Shown here: one piece after another, positions 49,155 through 60,329 of the stretch
How the letters are laid out: each line of letters starts with the position of its first letter
Numbering within the stretch: the stretch's first letter is position 1
Origin: Rhabditoides inermis
Lineage: Eukaryota; Nematoda; Chromadorea; Rhabditida; Rhabditidae
NCBI GenBank assembly: GCA_963966185.1
Contig: CAWZYM010000487.1
Span: 1-64,000 of the forward strand
Length of the DNA stretch: 64,000 nucleotides
Direction: 5' to 3'
The notes under the pieces: generated by a model
What the model was told of the DNA's origin: nothing
Seen by the model: only the letters and a program-made list of their open reading frames with translations
Database searches by the model: none
Position numbers and translations under genes: made by a program

Positions 49155-49692
49155 ACTCATGACAATCCGCAACTCGCACGTTTTCTTCTTATGTGTCCCT
49201 TGCACCGAGCCATGTTTCTCTGTTTTTTCGGGGAGCGCCGACCGCCGACCGCAGGAAACAACACAACAGTGATTGAGAAAAGTAGGATCATGAAATTTAA
49301 TTGACGCTTTCGCTAGTGGGAGCCGCTTCACAGGGGCTCTCACCACTGATATCGACCGATTATACGGTGGGTTACGAAGAGTGTCTGAAGATGGTGTTCG
49401 CCAACGAGATACTGTGCAGGAAGACACTGCAGGGCGTAGCGCTTATGTTATCAAAGAGAGGGGAGCGAGAGAAAGAGAGAAAGAGAAAGAGAGAGAGAGA
49501 GGGGGGGGGGAGAGAAAGAGAGAAAGAGAGAAAGAGAGGGAGAGAGAGAGGGGGAGGAGGGGATGGACCAGCTTACTCGCAGCTGTGTGTGCTGTGTGTA
49601 CATCCGCCGGCCGAAAGCGGCTCTGTTCGCCAACCAGATATCGTGTGAGAAGGCATTGCACGCGGGATAAAAGGGCGCGCATCGTCCTTTCT
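49155..49692 (-). repeat. Flank of U copy C with an inverted, diverged D repeat around (GA)n
   Basis: 49,155-49,380 is unique-looking sequence without a gene. 49,381-49,456 matches the left half of D on the minus strand and 49,557-49,625 the right half, with (GA)n between. This fits two neighbouring D units joined by a TC tract, read in inverse. Confidence 0.65.
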
Positions 49693-49944
49693 AATTATTC
49701 TCCTACCGCAATTCTAAGGGGACGATGCAGGTCAAATTATTATTCTACCGTAATACTAATGAGACAATGCAGGTCAAGTTATTCTCCTACCGTAATTCTA
49801 AGGGGACGATGCAGGTCAAATCATTCTCCTACCGTAATTTTAAGGGGACGATGCAGGTCAACTTATTATTCTACCGTAATTCTAATGAGACAATGCAGGT
49901 CCAATTATTCTCCTACCGTAATTCTAAGGGGACGATGCAGATTA
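49693..49944 (+). repeat. 42-bp tandem repeat, six copies in an A-B-A A-B-A order
   Basis: Units contain CTACCGTAATTCTAAGGGGA (type A) or TAATGAGACAATGCAGG (type B). The order A, B, A, A, B, A points to duplication of a three-unit block. A lone unit lies at 50,879-50,930. The frame is open because 42 bp is 14 codons without a stop; no protein is implied. Confidence 0.85.
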
Positions 49945-49946
49945 AA

Positions 49947-50249
49947 TTATCTTTTAAAAGGACTTCCGTAAGAGAAGAGTTTGTGTTACTCAATGTAATG
50001 CAACAAAAGCTCATGCATTTTATCAATCGCAATAGTAAACAAACCTGCTCTTTCTGTAATAAAAACTAACGCGAGCAAATGTTGTATGTCGGGAAATTGA
50101 TTTCGGTATCCGATCGATTATATATATAACTTGTTGAACTCTTGGAGCAGGTTTGTGTACTATTTCGATTGATAAAATGCATGAGCTTTTGTTGCATTAC
50201 ATTGAGTAACACAAACTCTTCTCTTACGGAAGTCCTTTTAAAAGATAAT
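49947..50249. mobile_element. Foldback element FB3
   Basis: Arms 49,947-50,050 and 50,145-50,249 are nearly perfect reverse complements with a 94-bp loop. Ends are TTATCTTTTAAAAGGACTTC, matching FB1 for the first 14 bases. Inner ends carry CCTGCTC. The flank right of the element (ATGAATGTACTTTTATTGG) resembles that right of FB1. It is non-coding. Confidence 0.82.
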
Positions 50250-50459
50250 GAATGTACTTTTATTGGATTTCATATAAATCTATCTACATTAACATGAACC
50301 ACAAAACATTTTTTTAAAAGAAATCCAACAGTTCACTCACCTTGTTGAGTCCAAAATTGTATAAAATTTGCAAAAAAGAGTTTAGGTGATGCTGATGGGA
50401 AAATTTACAATTCCAATGTCATTTCTATGTAAAATCATATATTACAAAAGGTTTGCCGC

Positions 50460-50525
50460 CAGCCGAAACCGAACTCGAGCCATGTGTCTCAACGGGCGCA
50501 ATCGCTAACCACAACACTACTGTGC
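50460..50525 (-). ncRNA. tRNA-like SINE head on the minus strand
   Basis: On the minus strand TAGTGTTGTGGTTAGCG (50,503-50,519) resembles an A box region, and GAGTTCGGTTTC (50,465-50,476) a B box, at tRNA-like spacing. GTGGTTAGCG followed by GTTCG is the common look of tRNA-derived SINE heads. It is not the same family as the one in U. Confidence 0.45.
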
Positions 50526-51222
50526 GCACGGCAGAGCACGCGATCTAAACGATATCAGTGCAATCCACAGGCAGTGCGGATTGTGCACCTCCTGTCTGCT
50601 GGGGGCAGCCGGTGCGCGCCACCCCCCCCCCCCCCCTAGAAAACGTTCCGTACACGGGGGATTGCCTGCCCCTCAGGGGGCGCGCGCGCGTATCTCGCTT
50701 CCTACAACAGCTAGCGTTACCAAAATCGAAACTTAACCATTTTTTAACATCCTGATAACATCTATCAGCATCACATTGTTCTCGTAAAGATTCTAAGGAA
50801 CCTTTCGTTCAATCGCCTTTTGCCGATTCTAGCGCGCGACTAGGGTTAACACAAACCAACCAGCGCTGCCGCGCTGGTTGTAATTATTCTTCTACCGTAA
50901 TTCTAAGGAGACGATTCAGGTCAAGTTATTCTAACACAAGTCAAAGTATCGTGTCAGGCTCATATTGTACACAGGGGTGGACTCACAATCCATCTTTTCT
51001 CATCTCATCATCTCTGTGTCTCATACACTTGCTCTGTCTGTCTTCAAATTCCGTTGCATTGGCGAACACCATCTATAAGACTATATGATGGAATTGACGC
51101 TCTTCTCTCTTCTCTTCTTCTGAGAAGGGGGCGAGAGAGGGGGAGAGCCTCTCTTTCTTCCTCACTCTCCCTCTCTTCCCATCTTTCTCTTTCTGCTCCT
51201 CTCCCCCCTCTCTCCTCCCTCC

Positions 51223-51302
<80 letters not shown>

Positions 51303-51304
51303 TT
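50526..51304. other. Non-coding stretch with poly-C run and TC tract
   Basis: It holds a run of about 15 C at 50,622-50,636, a single 42-bp repeat unit (50,879-50,930) and a TC-rich tract (51,150-51,300). I see no gene. Confidence 0.6.
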
Positions 51305-51484
51305 GATACCATGAACCATGAGTGCCACGCCCTGCAATGTCTTCCCACACAGTATCTCGTTGGCGAACACCATCTTCAGACACCGGTCCGCGTCTTCAAT
51401 GCGCGCGTGTGAGCCGCTTTCGGCCGGCGGATGCTCACCCAGCACATACGGCTGCGAGTAAGCTGGTCCATCCCCTCCTCCCCC

Positions 51485-51550
<66 letters not shown>

Positions 51551-51757
51551 ATACCACGTCCTGCAATGTCTTACTTCACAGTATCTCGTTGGCGAACACC
51601 ATCTTCAGACACCCGTCCGCGTCTTCAATGCGCGCGTGTGAGCCGCTTTCGGCCGGCGGATGCTCACCCAGCACATACGGCTGCGAGTAAGCTGGTCCAT
51701 CCCCTCCTCCCCCTCTCTCTCACTCTCGCTCTCTCTCTCACTCTCTCTCTCTCTCTC

Positions 51758-51793
<36 letters not shown>

Positions 51794-52007
51794 ATACCAT
51801 GAGTGCCACGCCCTGCAATGTCTTCCTACACAGTATCTCGTTGGCGAACACCATCTTCAGACACCGGTCCGCGTCTTCAATGCGCGCGTGTGAGCCGCTT
51901 TCGGCCGGCGGATGCTCACCCAGCACATACGGCTGCGAGTAAGCTGGGTCATCCCCTCCTCCCCCTCTCTCACTCTCGCTCTCTCTCTCACTCTCTCTCT
52001 CTCTCTC
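51305..52007 (+). repeat. Tandem array of three D repeats separated by (TC)n
   Basis: D units at 51,305-51,484, 51,550-51,713 and 51,793-51,964 are each followed by a TC tract. The last tract (51,965-52,007) is directly joined to the truncated RLE retrotransposon copy 2. Confidence 0.88.
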
Positions 52008-53358
52008 GTCTCTTGACAAAGAGAATGTGTGCGATTAAAGGAATGATAAGTGACTGCCAGAAGGGCTTCACGAACAGAGAAGGTACATTGGAGAACATTG
52101 CGCTTCTCCGAACGCCGATTCAACATGTCAAAGCGATAAAAGGCGACATTTGTGTATCATGGCTCGACCTTGCCAATGCATTTGGCAGTGTGCCACACAT
52201 AGCGATACTCGAGGCCCTCAGGGCTTTTGGCTTCCCGCCAGAGTTTCGAAACATCATTGCGGACTTGTACGAGGGAGCATTGTTCCGCGTAAACACAAAG
52301 CACGATCAGACTAAAAGCATATCAATGAACGCAGGAGTGAAACAGGGTGACCCAATCTCACCCATTTTGTTCAATATTGTTCTGGAGATGATCATCCGAA
52401 CACACCAAAAGAGAGTCAAACCAATGGAAGTCCTTGGTCAAAAGTTTTCACTGCTGGCTTTTGCTGACGACATGGCGGTGATTACGAAGAACCATTCGGA
52501 TATGCAATATCAGCTGGAGAGAATGGCAGATGATGCAAAACAGATTAATCTGATATTCAAGCCGCGCAAATGTGGCACACTCACTATCCAAAAAGGAAGG
52601 GTGATTACGAAAGAGACAAAAATGTATGACCAGTGTATAACTGTACTCGGTGAATCAGACAGTTACAAGTATCTAGGTGTGAATGTCGGTTTTCGCGATA
52701 TCATCGAACCGACTGAATCACTCGAACAAATGAAAATCGATATGAGGAAGCTGGCAGCAGCCAGAGGCTCGCTCAGTGGCGATCAGCTGCGAGACGCAAT
52801 CAAGACATTTGTGATTTCGCGCCTATATTATTTTGCAATGAATGACAAGCTGGCAATGAGCAGTATTGATGAGCTAGAGAGGACGCTCGCAACGACTGTT
52901 GGCCACATACAGAACGTGAAGGGTGGAGTGCCTAAGCCGTACTTGTACTGCTCGAAAGGCTTCCATATGCAACATCCGAAAGACATCATGTATACTGGTA
53001 ATATAAACACAACGGTGAAGCTGTTGTGGTCGGACGATGACTATATAAAGAATGTGTTCTGGAATCTTCTGGAATACATTTCAGTAACTTGGATTTGAGT
53101 GCAAGAGGCGATCACGCTCGATAAGAAAGAGATGTGTGCACGTTATTTGAATGATGAGCAGTTGGGATACCGTATCGGGTCATACGGTAGCCGGACAAAT
53201 GTGATGCGCAATTGCCGAGAGGCGGTGCGACACTTCAGAAAGACAATGCACGTTTTCGATGTGAAATGTGTGAATGGTGAGCTGGTGGTTGAAATGCAAG
53301 CAACCCCAACCAGCAAGAAATCGGTAACTGATAGAAAATTGAAACATCTCCTCAAAAG
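52008..53358 (+). pseudogene. RLE-class non-LTR retrotransposon, copy 2 (truncated at both ends, nonsense mutation)
   Basis: Homology to copy 1 starts abruptly at GTCTCTTGACAAAG after (TC)n. It ends at CTCAAAAG, where a CR1-like element begins. The RT motifs GVKQGDPISPILFN and FADDMAV are intact, and the A run broken in copy 1 is normal here. A G-to-T change at 53,096-53,098 gives TGA where copy 1 has TGGATTGGAG, ending the frame. The endonuclease part is missing. I noted only about four differences over 1.35 kb, so both copies are recent. Confidence 0.88.
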
Positions 53359-54357
53359 TATTTATAAGAGATGACCATAAACCATTCTCAGCGCAAAGTA
53401 AGACATCTGTTAGCCTGATGAATATAAATCTGGATCCGGATCGTGTTTATACATATTTGAAGCACTTCAAACGAAAACTCTCATATGGACCGGACAATAT
53501 ACCTAGTATTGTGCTGCAATCATTAGCTGTTGTACTCGCTGAACCTTTGTCCATGATTTTCAAGGAATCTTTAACCACAGGCAACATGCCGAACCTTTGG
53601 AAACAATCTATAGTAGTGCCGGTCCATAAGAAAGATGATCCTTCTATTGTAAATAACTACCGCCCTATTTCGCTCACTTGTACAAGTTGTAGAGTGCTTG
53701 AGCGGATGTTAGTCTATGAGATGCGTACACATCTTTGGTCTAATCATCTTGTCGCACCTCAGCAGTTTGGGTTCCTAGATGGACGCTCTACCATTTCACA
53801 GATGGTGGAGTATGTCTCATTTATTAGTAGCGAATTGGGTGCAAAACGGATAGTCGATAGTATATATCTTGATGTTGCGATTAATACAAATCTGTGATGC
53901 GTATGGATTGTCTGGCTACAAAACTACTTGACTGGAAGGACCCAATGTGTGCGTATATCCAACAAATTATCTGATTGGTTAGATGTCTTATCTGGAGTAC
54001 CTCAAGGAAGTGTTGTAGGTCCTCTCATGTTCTTGTTGTATGTCAACGATATCGGAGACGTTATCGAACATAGTAAATTTCACATTTATGCAGACGATCT
54101 AAAACTCTACCTGTCATCGAGTACTCCCTGTTTCGAGTCAAAATTGATATCCGATCTTCGTCGGATAGCTAAATTTTTCATTGACAGACAAATGAAACTG
54201 TCAGTTTCTAAATGTGAGTGTATGCATTTTGGCAAGAATAATCCTATGTATTCATACACATGTGAGGGTCAACCTTTACGTTCGGTGCGTAATATACGCG
54301 ATCTAGGTATTCAACTCAATTTTGACCTCAGTCCCGATAGTCATATTTCAAAACAAG
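53359..54357 (+). pseudogene. CR1/jockey-like non-LTR retrotransposon RT, 5' part
   Basis: Motifs in order: SYGPDNIPSIVLQSLA, NNYRPISLTCTSCRVLERML, QQFGFLDGRSTISQMVEYV, then a truncated motif A (SIYLDVAI). A deletion and frame change near 53,880-53,930 follow. After it come WLQNYLTGRTQ, SGVPQGSVVGPLMFLLYVND, HIYADDLKLYL (catalytic) and LGIQLNFDLSPDSHISK. The element ends here because an LTR retrotransposon is inserted; the frame continues at 61,990. The 5' end cuts RLE copy 2, so this insertion is later than that copy. Confidence 0.85.
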
Positions 54358-54921
54358 TGTCAGCGAGGCGACACGCTATCTCGCTGATGCACTCTCACTC
54401 CCTTTGCTCGCTCGAGTGCTAATCTCTCTCTCTTCCAGTGCCGGCAGCACGAGGGGCGGGAACGGCCGGCCGGACTCACCGCCGACCTACCACTGATCTA
54501 CCGCGGCCGCTGATTGGCTGAGAGAAGATTCGAGAGCGCGCCGGCCGCCTATATAAGCGGACAGCGCGACTGTTCCGGGCTTCAGTATGAGCGCGGCCGA
54601 TCAAGCCCTCTGAGAGCAATGGTCTCTGACCACTGGCTTGTTATCGCCGCCCCACGTTAACCTTTCCCCTTTCCACTACCGCGTGGTATTCATAAACATG
54701 TTCGTGCACTTGTGTTCTGTCATGTGATTGATATTACGGTAGTACGTGGTCCCGCGGTTCACTAGTCAGGGTTCTCTCCTTGGTCGTGTGTCTTTCCCTC
54801 AGTCGGTCAACCTCTCGGTAGGGATTCCACTGCGAGCCTCTCGGCTCGTGTGAGTATCTAACAAGGGGATTATGGGCCATGTCTCTCTAGGCATCTCTTG
54901 TGACATCCAAAACCTCTCATT
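54358..54921 (+). repeat. 5' LTR
   Basis: It begins TGTCAGCGAGG and ends CCTCTCATT. It differs from the 3' LTR by three single-base insertions or deletions and no substitutions that I could see. It carries an inverted CCAAT (GATTGGCTG) near 54,510 and TATATAA at 54,550-54,556. It also holds one copy of the GGCTTGTTATCGCCGCCC motif at 54,635. A usual TG...CA end is not seen if the target duplication is CAAG. Confidence 0.9.
54505..54595 (+). promoter_or_regulatory. LTR promoter: CCAAT box and TATA box
   Basis: ATTGG (an inverted CCAAT) near 54,511 is followed 40 bp later by CCTATATAAGCGG. A start site would be expected near GGGCTTCAGTATGAG at about 54,580-54,590. The same elements recur in the 3' LTR. 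Confidence 0.6.
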
Positions 54922-57092
54922 GGCAGCAGTCGAGTGGCGTTTAATTCGCGATTCGTATGGTAGTGGTAGTAGCTGTAGTAGTGGGTTATTCGTTTGTGCT
55001 CTAATCTGATTTCAGCGTCATGAACTGATTCCGGTATAGAGTAATAACCATACCGGACGCGCCCCTTCTCGTGTAAAGTACACACACTTGGAGGGACGGT
55101 TGCCGATCCACCGCCGATCGATTGAGATGGTCACAACCAGGGAGGCCGTTCGCCAGATCCAGGTATAGTTTGTCTATCCTCCTCTCTGTCTAGCAAGCTT
55201 GCTTGCGACCTGGCTTGTTATCGCCGCCCAATGCAAAACCTTTCTCTCTTCTCTCCGTTTCAAGTGAAATGGAGTGAGTACGCGCGTGCATGACGGTACA
55301 AGTCCGAGGTCAAGAGACAAGGAGGAAGACATTATCTGGTGAGTTGAGGCGAGTTTTTAGCTACGTTGCAGAGGCGCGCGGAGTGTAGAAGAGATGATCG
55401 ATCTCTCTGTCTCCTCCCCAGGCCGCTCATACAAAAGAGGCCAAAGTACACGTGGGTGATACGATACAGTAGAGTGTGTAGTGTGATACCACCTCTATGT
55501 GTAGTTTCGTCGCTCAGTGTTACTTGTTGTTTCGAGTATTGTTGTTATCACGCGCGTTATCAGTAGCAGTGCTTATCAGTTGTAGACAGCGCGCGCGTTC
55601 TAATTGTTCGGTTCCCCGATCACACACTCTCTCTCTTCCCCGCTTTTCAGTGATCGCGGGCGGCAAGAGAGGGCCGATCGATACGAGGGGGAGGCATGTG
55701 TGTGCCACATGCCCCGCCCACCCCAGCCCGGCCGCCACTGCGAGTGGAACTGTGACGAGGGTGCCGTTTTCGCCGCTATTTCCGTCTATCTGCACGTGCC
55801 GCGGATTCCAACTTTCTCATCGTCATTCTACACGGAGTGAACGTGTGAGTGGGGTGCATTGTTGTTTGTTGTTTACGGCGCATTTGCTGCGTTCGTAGCT
55901 TCCTATTATTTTGCAACAATTGCGTCATATTTTCGTTTCGGAAATCGGGAATATCGATGATTATCGATTGATATCGATTGATATCGATTGATATCAACTT
56001 TTCCGAGCAATCTTTAGCAATCACTTAGTTTCATTCAATGTGTATCACTGCGCTATTCCGCTGTAGCGATGAGGCGTAGTGGCTGGCATTTATTTTGGAC
56101 TTTTTGAGTAGCTATTTGATTGGATGGGCCACCGGTGATGAGTGCGTGTTCGCGTAGCGCCAACGAAAAACCGTCTGCGGGCGGAAAGCCGCGGCGAGCC
56201 GGTTCACCACCTCCCGGATGGTGAACGTCTTTTGGTATTAGTTAGCATTGAGGGTCTAGACATCAACTGTTAATTAGTATCAATTGTTCTTTTGTATTGC
56301 TTCTTGTTGAGCGCATTGACCACGCGCTCACTTGAATGGGGTTTTGCTGAAATTGAGAAAATCCAGCTGGTCGATTTTCCCTTTGGTGGACTATTCGCGC
56401 GTATTTTTGTGACGTCCCCGGATGGTTTTCGCGCGGGTCCACGTGTACCAAGGCGAGATAACCTGCCCGTGATGGCTGGAGCGCCCGTAGGGATGGGATG
56501 CAAAACGATCCCTGCCCCTCCGTTAAACCAAACTAGCCTTCCCACGCGAGGTCCATTCGGTTAGCATTGAGGGTTGAAGTTGCTTCTATGGTAAGCATCA
56601 GACGCTAATCATGAGCCCGCCTATCACGTTAAGAATATTAGTAGGTGGTGGCGCACTATAGTGGTGGTATGTTAGACAGTAGTGAACTAGTCGGAGCTTC
56701 TATGGTAAGCGGTCGGTTAGATATTGCCTGCTCTGCGATACGTCGCGGACATACGGGGACCATGCTGGTTGATGTATGCATTGCTATAGGAAAGGGTGTT
56801 GGACGGTAGAACATGGGTTAGGACTTCGCACAGGGGAGTAGCAACGTGGTCTAACTGTCCCTCATCAGTGTTTTTACTTTGTATTAAATTATCTGTCTGT
56901 CTTTCTCTCTCTCTTTTTCTGATTATTCATATTCATATTGTCGGTGTTCGCGTGTTTTCTCGAATGTTCGCTCGCGTTCTTTTGGTCATCATTTCGCGGC
57001 TCGCGCGCGCTTCCTTGACTTCAACCCTTCTATTTGCAGGGGCTTTTTTTCTAGAGCGGCGCTTCTCTCTCGCCGGGTAAGTTTGGAATAAG
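54922..57092 (+). other. LTR element 5' interior, no recognisable gag
   Basis: Short broken ORFs only. Notable items are an ATCGATTGAT tandem at 55,947-55,996, a duplicated GCTTCTATGGTAAGC (56,580 and 56,697), and the first intron-like cassette at 55,163-55,264. A primer-binding site could start at the TGGCAGCAG beside 54,921, but I cannot match it to a tRNA. Confidence 0.45.
55163..55264 (+). other. Intron-like cassette 1 in the LTR element
   Basis: CAG/GTATAGTTTGTC donor, hairpin AGCAAGCTTGCTTGC, GGCTTGTTATCGCCGCCC (55,212-55,229), pyrimidine-rich stretch and TTTCAAG end. It shares this order with the cassettes at 57,093 and 59,279. Confidence 0.5.
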
Positions 57093-57241
57093 GTAAGTTT
57101 ATCTCGGTCTCTTGTTGGTCTAGTGAGCTTGCTCACGCCCCTGCTTGTTATCGCCGCCCCGAGTCAACCAAACTTCCTCCTTTTTTTTCTATTTTCTCTC
57201 TTGTGATGCGCGGGATATACGGATTTATGTACCAGTTGCAG
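57093..57241 (+). other. Intron-like cassette 2 in the LTR element
   Basis: GTAAGTTTATCTCGG donor (with a tandem GTAAGTTT 16 bp before), hairpin GTGAGCTTGCTCAC, CTGCTTGTTATCGCCGCCC (57,141), a long T tract and a TTGCAG acceptor at 57,241. Confidence 0.5.
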
Positions 57242-58240
57242 TTATGCCACGAAATCTATTACTCCGAGGCGCTCGACTTTCGACGAAGGGCCGAGCACGA
57301 GCGAAAGATGTTACTTTCAGGATCGGCGCGTTGCACAACAACACTGGCAGCACCTTCGACCAGCTCTCCAAGCGAGCTGACTGCGAGATTCGTACTCCCG
57401 GCGGCACCAAGAGGCAATAGCTGAAACAGGTGAACGATCATGCGCGATACGATGCAGGGTCAGTACTTTCAACGACGCAATTGCGGAGGTGAACGAGATC
57501 AAGAAGACGGAAGACGATGTTGTGGTGATGGATGCGCGAGATGCCGATGACAACTTTGGCGAGCTTCGATGGGTCGAATCCCATGAGATTTCCAATCGTG
57601 TGTACCCGTCTACCAGATGAAGGGCCGCGCGGATATCAAGGACGCGGAGCTGAAACAGATGCGACAACGTGCCCGCCGCCTGAGACAAGTTCAAGCGCAG
57701 CAGCGACGATCTGTACGACAAGATGCTCAGCCACGTCTACTGCGAACGTTCTAGTCGTCGACGCGGGGCGCCAGACGGTCCGCCAAATGGCTCGCCAGCG
57801 CAATCAGCCCGCTCATCGACATGTTCGCACTCGTTAAGGGTGATTCCTGCAACGGCCGAAGCCCCACTCGTGTGGACATCAAGGTCTGCTCTGGTCGTCA
57901 TCAACAACGGAGGTAACGTCATCGTGGGGTATGATGGGTCTCTTCCTGGTTGCTTCTTCGATTACTGCGTGCTATGGATGTGTGACTTTGGCTGCTTTTA
58001 GATACTTTCACCGCGAGAGGAGCGAGCCGCACGTGCTTTCCACCCTGCAGACGAACATCACGGAGCAGTTCGGAGATGTAAACTCTGCACCTACTGAGTT
58101 CACTACGAACTCGCTCGACGAGTCAGAGTACGACGACTACGTGTTTACCGACTCTGTGATGGACAGCAGCGGACAGATGAGCGACGACATGCTTCTCTCT
58201 ATTCTCTGCCCGCCCTCTCCGATGCTGGAGTGATTCCGGA
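57242..58240 (+). pseudogene. LTR element: probable gag region, frame-broken
   Basis: Overlapping open stretches in different frames cover this part. The best is 57,931-58,233, which ends in an acidic sequence (LDESEYDDYVFTDSVMDS). No capsid or zinc-knuckle signature is recognisable. Its position before the protease is why I call it gag-like. Confidence 0.3.
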
Positions 58241-58344
58241 CGAAGTGGAAGAGGATCCGCGTTTCAACGACAAGGAGGACTATCTGCCATGGTCGCGGCC
58301 GTGTTCGAGGACTCGGTAGACGAGGCCATATAGAAGAAGGAGGA

Positions 58345-58970
58345 CGACGAGTTCTTGATGCAGCAGGTGAGTGACTATAATATCACTTTGAAGATGAGGA
58401 CGCGTTCACGCTTCCGAAGCTGCCCCTTCTCTCATACGAGGAGGAGGAGTACGAGAAGACGGAGGATGACGTGGTTCCTTCTCTCGATGAGAACGGCGAC
58501 TACAAGGAGGTCGCGTAGACACCCGCAACCGATGAGAGCAGCGACGAGAACTACAAGGAGGCTGCAGAAGCTCCGTCTGATGATGACGTCATGGTCGAGC
58601 TGTCAGGTTCCGTGTGAGGTGAACGAGTGCCGCATGTTGGTACTGTTCGACACCGGCGCCAACATCAACGTGTGCCACTCATCAGTGGCGCCTATCATCG
58701 GTGTGTGTTCAGATGGACTCGCCGACGACACAAGCTCAAGGCGAATGTCAAGGTCAGCTTCCACGAAAGGATGACGGTGGACGTACAGCTCAACGGAATG
58801 AGCTACCCCACTGTGCTCATCTCCACTACATGGCCGAGCCGAGGGACGACGCCGGATTCCAGCTCAGTATCGGAAATGAGTTTCTCCGCAAGCTATCTCG
58901 CTGGCCCATCGACTACGACCACAGAAGATTCGAGATGGAGGGACGCAGCGTGCCCATCGTCACTATGATC
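58345..58970 (+). pseudogene. LTR element: retroviral-type aspartic protease, frameshifted
   Basis: LVLFDTGANINVCHSS at about 58,634-58,690 contains the DTGA catalytic triad of a retropepsin. A flap-like segment (MTVDVQLNGMSYPTVLI) lies in another frame at 58,770. The closing strand (IGNEFLRKLSRWPIDYDHRR) lies in a third frame near 58,870-58,930. At least two frame changes separate them. Acidic sequence rich in EEEEYEKTEDD comes just before. Confidence 0.7.
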
Positions 58971-59278
58971 GAGGTCCGAGTCAGAAGGTGGAGAAGGATA
59001 AGTTATTGCGACGCGCACTCAAATGCAGAGTTGAGTCATTTATTGATTGCAGCGTGGCGGACGGGACAGATGAAGGTGACGGAGTGGTGTACGGACGGAC
59101 TCGGATTCGTCAAGCACCAGCTCACCATGGAGTCGACGTTGTTGCCCATGGACGGAGAAGAGGTGCACATCGCCAACTGCCCAACGCGGACGCGGTCGTC
59201 TACAAGGGACAGCACACTGCCGATGTGGTGACCTGTTTCCGAGCGTGTGATGACGTCGGTCCAGGTGTGGTTTTACTG

Positions 59279-59403
59279 GTGAGTTTGTCTCTTCCTCCTC
59301 TCTGTCTAGTGAGCTTGCTCGCGACCCTGGCTTGTCATCGCCGCCCACGCAAACAACTTTCTTATCTTGTCTTACGAATATCGCGGTCTTGTCTTTTCAA
59401 AAG
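59279..59403 (+). other. Intron-like cassette 3 in the LTR element
   Basis: GTGAGTTTGTCTCTTCC donor, hairpin-forming GTGAGCTTGCTCGC, GGCTTGTCATCGCCGCCC (59,329-59,346), pyrimidine-rich tract and a TTTTCAAAAG end at 59,403. Its first 35 bases closely match cassette 1 (CCTCCTCTCTGTCTAG in both). Confidence 0.5.
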
Positions 59404-59689
59404 TGAGAATGATATGCAGACCGTGCCGGACGAGCCACCGCTCGATATGCTGAACACTTTGCTCCAGTTATGAGTATTATCGCGGAGAAGCAGAAGGAGA
59501 AGATGGCAGATTTATTTGAGCATTTTCAGTGACGTCATGTTCAACATCATCATACGATCTCGGTTCGTATGAGGCGGATTTGATTGATATCGGTCTGTTT
59601 ACCGACGCGGAAAACGAACTACATGGTTCGTTTCTTGATGAAGTTCCGATGAAACACCTCAAAGAGGTGAACTAGCATCTTCAGGATCT

Positions 59690-59812
59690 GATAGATGCGG
59701 AGAGGATTGTGCCTACAAGGCAAACCAAGTTTATGTACAGCCTCGTTTGCGCGCAGAAGAGAGACGGCAGCCTCCGTCTCTACACCGTCTTCCGGAATCT
59801 CAACAAGATGAC
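59690..59812 (+). pseudogene. LTR element: N-terminal scrap of reverse transcriptase
   Basis: The frame reads FMYSLVCAQKRDGSLRLYTV then FRNLNKMT. This corresponds to RT motif 1 of Ty3/gypsy-like polymerases (S-P-x-V-x-x-x-K-K-D-G-S-x-R, then Y-R-x-L-N-x-x-T). The catalytic aspartates never follow; an 86-bp tandem repeat begins instead. Confidence 0.65.
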
Positions 59813-60135
59813 GACGCCGCTGCACACGGACGGAGAAGAGGCGCTGATCACAAACCGCCAACGCTGACGTGACCTGTCTCCACACTGACGATGCAGCCGA
59901 CGCCGCTGCACACGGACGGAGAAGAGGCGCTGATCACAAACCGCCAACGCTGACGTGGCCTGTCTCCACACTGACGATGCAGCCGACGCCGCTGCACACG
60001 GACGGAGAAGAGGCGCTGATCACAAACCGCCAACGCTGACGTGGCCTGCCGCTCCACACTGACGATGCAGCCGACTCTGCTGCCCACGGCCGAGAAGAGG
60101 TGCTGATAAAAAACCACCAACGCTGACGTGGCCTA
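59806..60135 (+). repeat. 86-bp tandem repeat in place of the RT core, about four units
   Basis: Unit starts (CTGCACACGGACGG) lie at 59,820, 59,906 and 59,992, with a diverged unit at about 60,080. The sequence contains GAAGAGGCGCTGATCACAAA. A related stretch at 59,150-59,200 (GACGGAGAAGAGGTGCACAT) suggests that the unit came from the element itself. Confidence 0.85.
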
Positions 60136-60329
60136 CTAGAGTGATGCGGTCAGTTGAGAAGATGGAGGTGAACGAGTTCCAGAACGACGATGGGATACAT
60201 CACTACTCTCGCGGTCTAGAAGAAAGGGCGAGAGACAGCCGGCAGAAGCACGGAGGAGCTACAAGACCCCTGCCATCAAGCCTCTGGACGTAGCGGTGGG
60301 CGATAGAAATGTATCTGATTGAGTTCTTC

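Noticed and set aside
54635..54652. GGCTTGTTATCGCCGCCC motif as a tRNA primer-binding site
   Set aside because: It recurs six times, including inside both LTRs, and its complement lacks the TTCGA-type T-loop sequence expected near a tRNA 3' end.
55366..55898. ORFs in the LTR element 5' interior as gag
   Set aside because: No capsid or zinc-knuckle motif; low-complexity and basic composition in several overlapping frames.
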